A DNA stretch of 64,000 nucleotides from Eopsaltria australis (lineage: Eukaryota > Chordata > Aves > Passeriformes > Petroicidae). Location: positions 1,364,001-1,428,000 of the forward strand of contig JAVTVJ010000347.1 in assembly GCA_034509425.1 (NCBI GenBank), given 5' to 3'. This document shows positions 11,545-64,000 of the stretch, piece by piece. The notes under the pieces are model-generated. The model saw only the letters and a program-made list of their open reading frames with translations. It searched no databases and was not told the origin of the DNA. Numbering within the stretch: the first letter of the stretch is position 1; each line of letters begins with the position of its first letter. A program made the position numbers and the translations under genes.

Positions 11545-12553
11545 ACCAAAGCACTTTAAAGAATCATGCTTTCTTGCGTAACACATAAAACTAATTTCAT
11601 ACTGTGCTTCTGAAAGTCTATCGTGCTGTTTTTCAAGTTATTTTACAGATGGCACATTAAAAAAAAACAATGGAAGCATGAATTCCTAGTGACTGCAACA
11701 CAACAAGGCATCCAAACCAAGATGTTTCATTACAACTAAGTTAAAGTGTGAGTGCATTATGTAATAAACAATAGCAGTTTGGTCATTTAATCTTAATTCT
11801 GTTTACAACAAAACTAAAATTTGTGCTTCACAACCTAAGATCCCATAATATAAACATAAGTTCTCTGCTGTAAAATTCCCGACAAATTACTGTCCAAAAA
11901 GAAAAACATATTTAAAGCAGGAGACCAAATCTACTCACTTTCCTCGAGAACTGCTATATTTAAGACTAATACGACATGCCAGACACAATAAGGCACAATG
12001 GGTGGTACAAACAAATGAATACAGTTGTCCGTGAAACTTGTTCTCTTCCACAAATACTAAAATATGTACCGCTCAAGATAAATTTTCTCTTAAAATTGAA
12101 ATACATCATCTTCTTATGAAAGTCCTATACAAAAATTTAAAATTTACACCATCTGAGCTGCCAAAAAATAAAAAAGTGTATTGATTTCCCACAAAACTAT
12201 ATTTCTCACCAGCACATCCAGCCACTGGGAAGGAGATATCCCAGCACTCTGGAAAAGAAAAGCAGTATTTCCCCTGTGTTTAAGACAAAAATATTGTATT
12301 CTGCATACAGTAGTGTATTAAACTTAAAAAAGCCTAGGACTATTAAAATTACAATATTGATTTGGAAATTATTGGTTCACTGCCTGGATGAAATAAGGCA
12401 CTTTCTTCCAGCGGGCCGCACTTTTCATGTGTATGGAGACGATGAATCAGGTTCTGGTTAAAAACAAAAAGGGGCTCAGTGAGGTCCCAGAAGACGACAG
12501 GAACATTTCAACAGCAGGGGAAGACACAGGAGGTAAAACCTGGAGATGAAACT

Positions 12554-64000
<51,447 letters not shown>

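Larger units (their letters stand above)
11495..12553 (-). other. LRRC1: LRRC1 3' untranslated region (probable extent)
   Basis: About 1.06 kb of AT-rich sequence between the TAG stop and the first AATAAA hexamer met in the direction of transcription. No coding frame of note. The lower boundary is inferred from the poly(A) signal, with cleavage taken some 10-30 nt past it. Longer 3' ends using later signals (for example an AATAAA near 10689-10694) cannot be excluded. Confidence 0.55.

Overview
The window is vertebrate nuclear DNA, most likely from a bird (a non-avian reptile is possible). It is AT-rich and made of small exons in long introns. The interspersed repeats I can name are all CR1-type LINE fragments, which are typical of sauropsids. 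There is no prokaryotic gene organisation, and most open frames are chance intronic frames.

One gene dominates: LRRC1 (Lano), the LAP-family leucine-rich-repeat polarity protein, on the minus strand. I could place exons 2 to 14, running from 63771 down to the stop codon at 12554-12556. Exon 1 lies beyond 64000. The thirteen exons join in frame to 1416 coding nt (471 residues plus stop). With the 53 residues that exon 1 supplies in the human gene this gives 524 aa, the usual family length. The exons encode the leucine-rich repeats (exons 2-11 and the start of 12), the LAP-specific region (12-13) and a charged tail ending in a PDZ-binding Thr-Ser-Val (14). Twelve introns lie wholly inside the window; the two largest (introns 4 and 2) are about 14.0 and 11.9 kb. 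Eleven of the twelve have GT donors. Intron 11 has a clear GC donor. The 3' UTR probably ends near 11.5 kb, at an AATAAA preceded directly by a perfect hairpin.

Downstream of LRRC1, 1-11.5 kb, is mostly unique non-coding sequence. Near its far end are two good minus-strand exon candidates (2504-2707, and from 345 downward) in matching phase. They probably belong to a second gene in the same orientation. In mammals MLIP occupies that place, but I do not recognise these residues as MLIP.

The introns hold at least six recognisable CR1 fragments, some simple-sequence tracts and a few short perfect tandem repeats. I found no tRNA, rRNA, CRISPR array, intact transposon or intact viral gene. The most useful things to check are the GC-AG intron, the hairpin at the poly(A) signal, and the identity of the two exons at the left edge.
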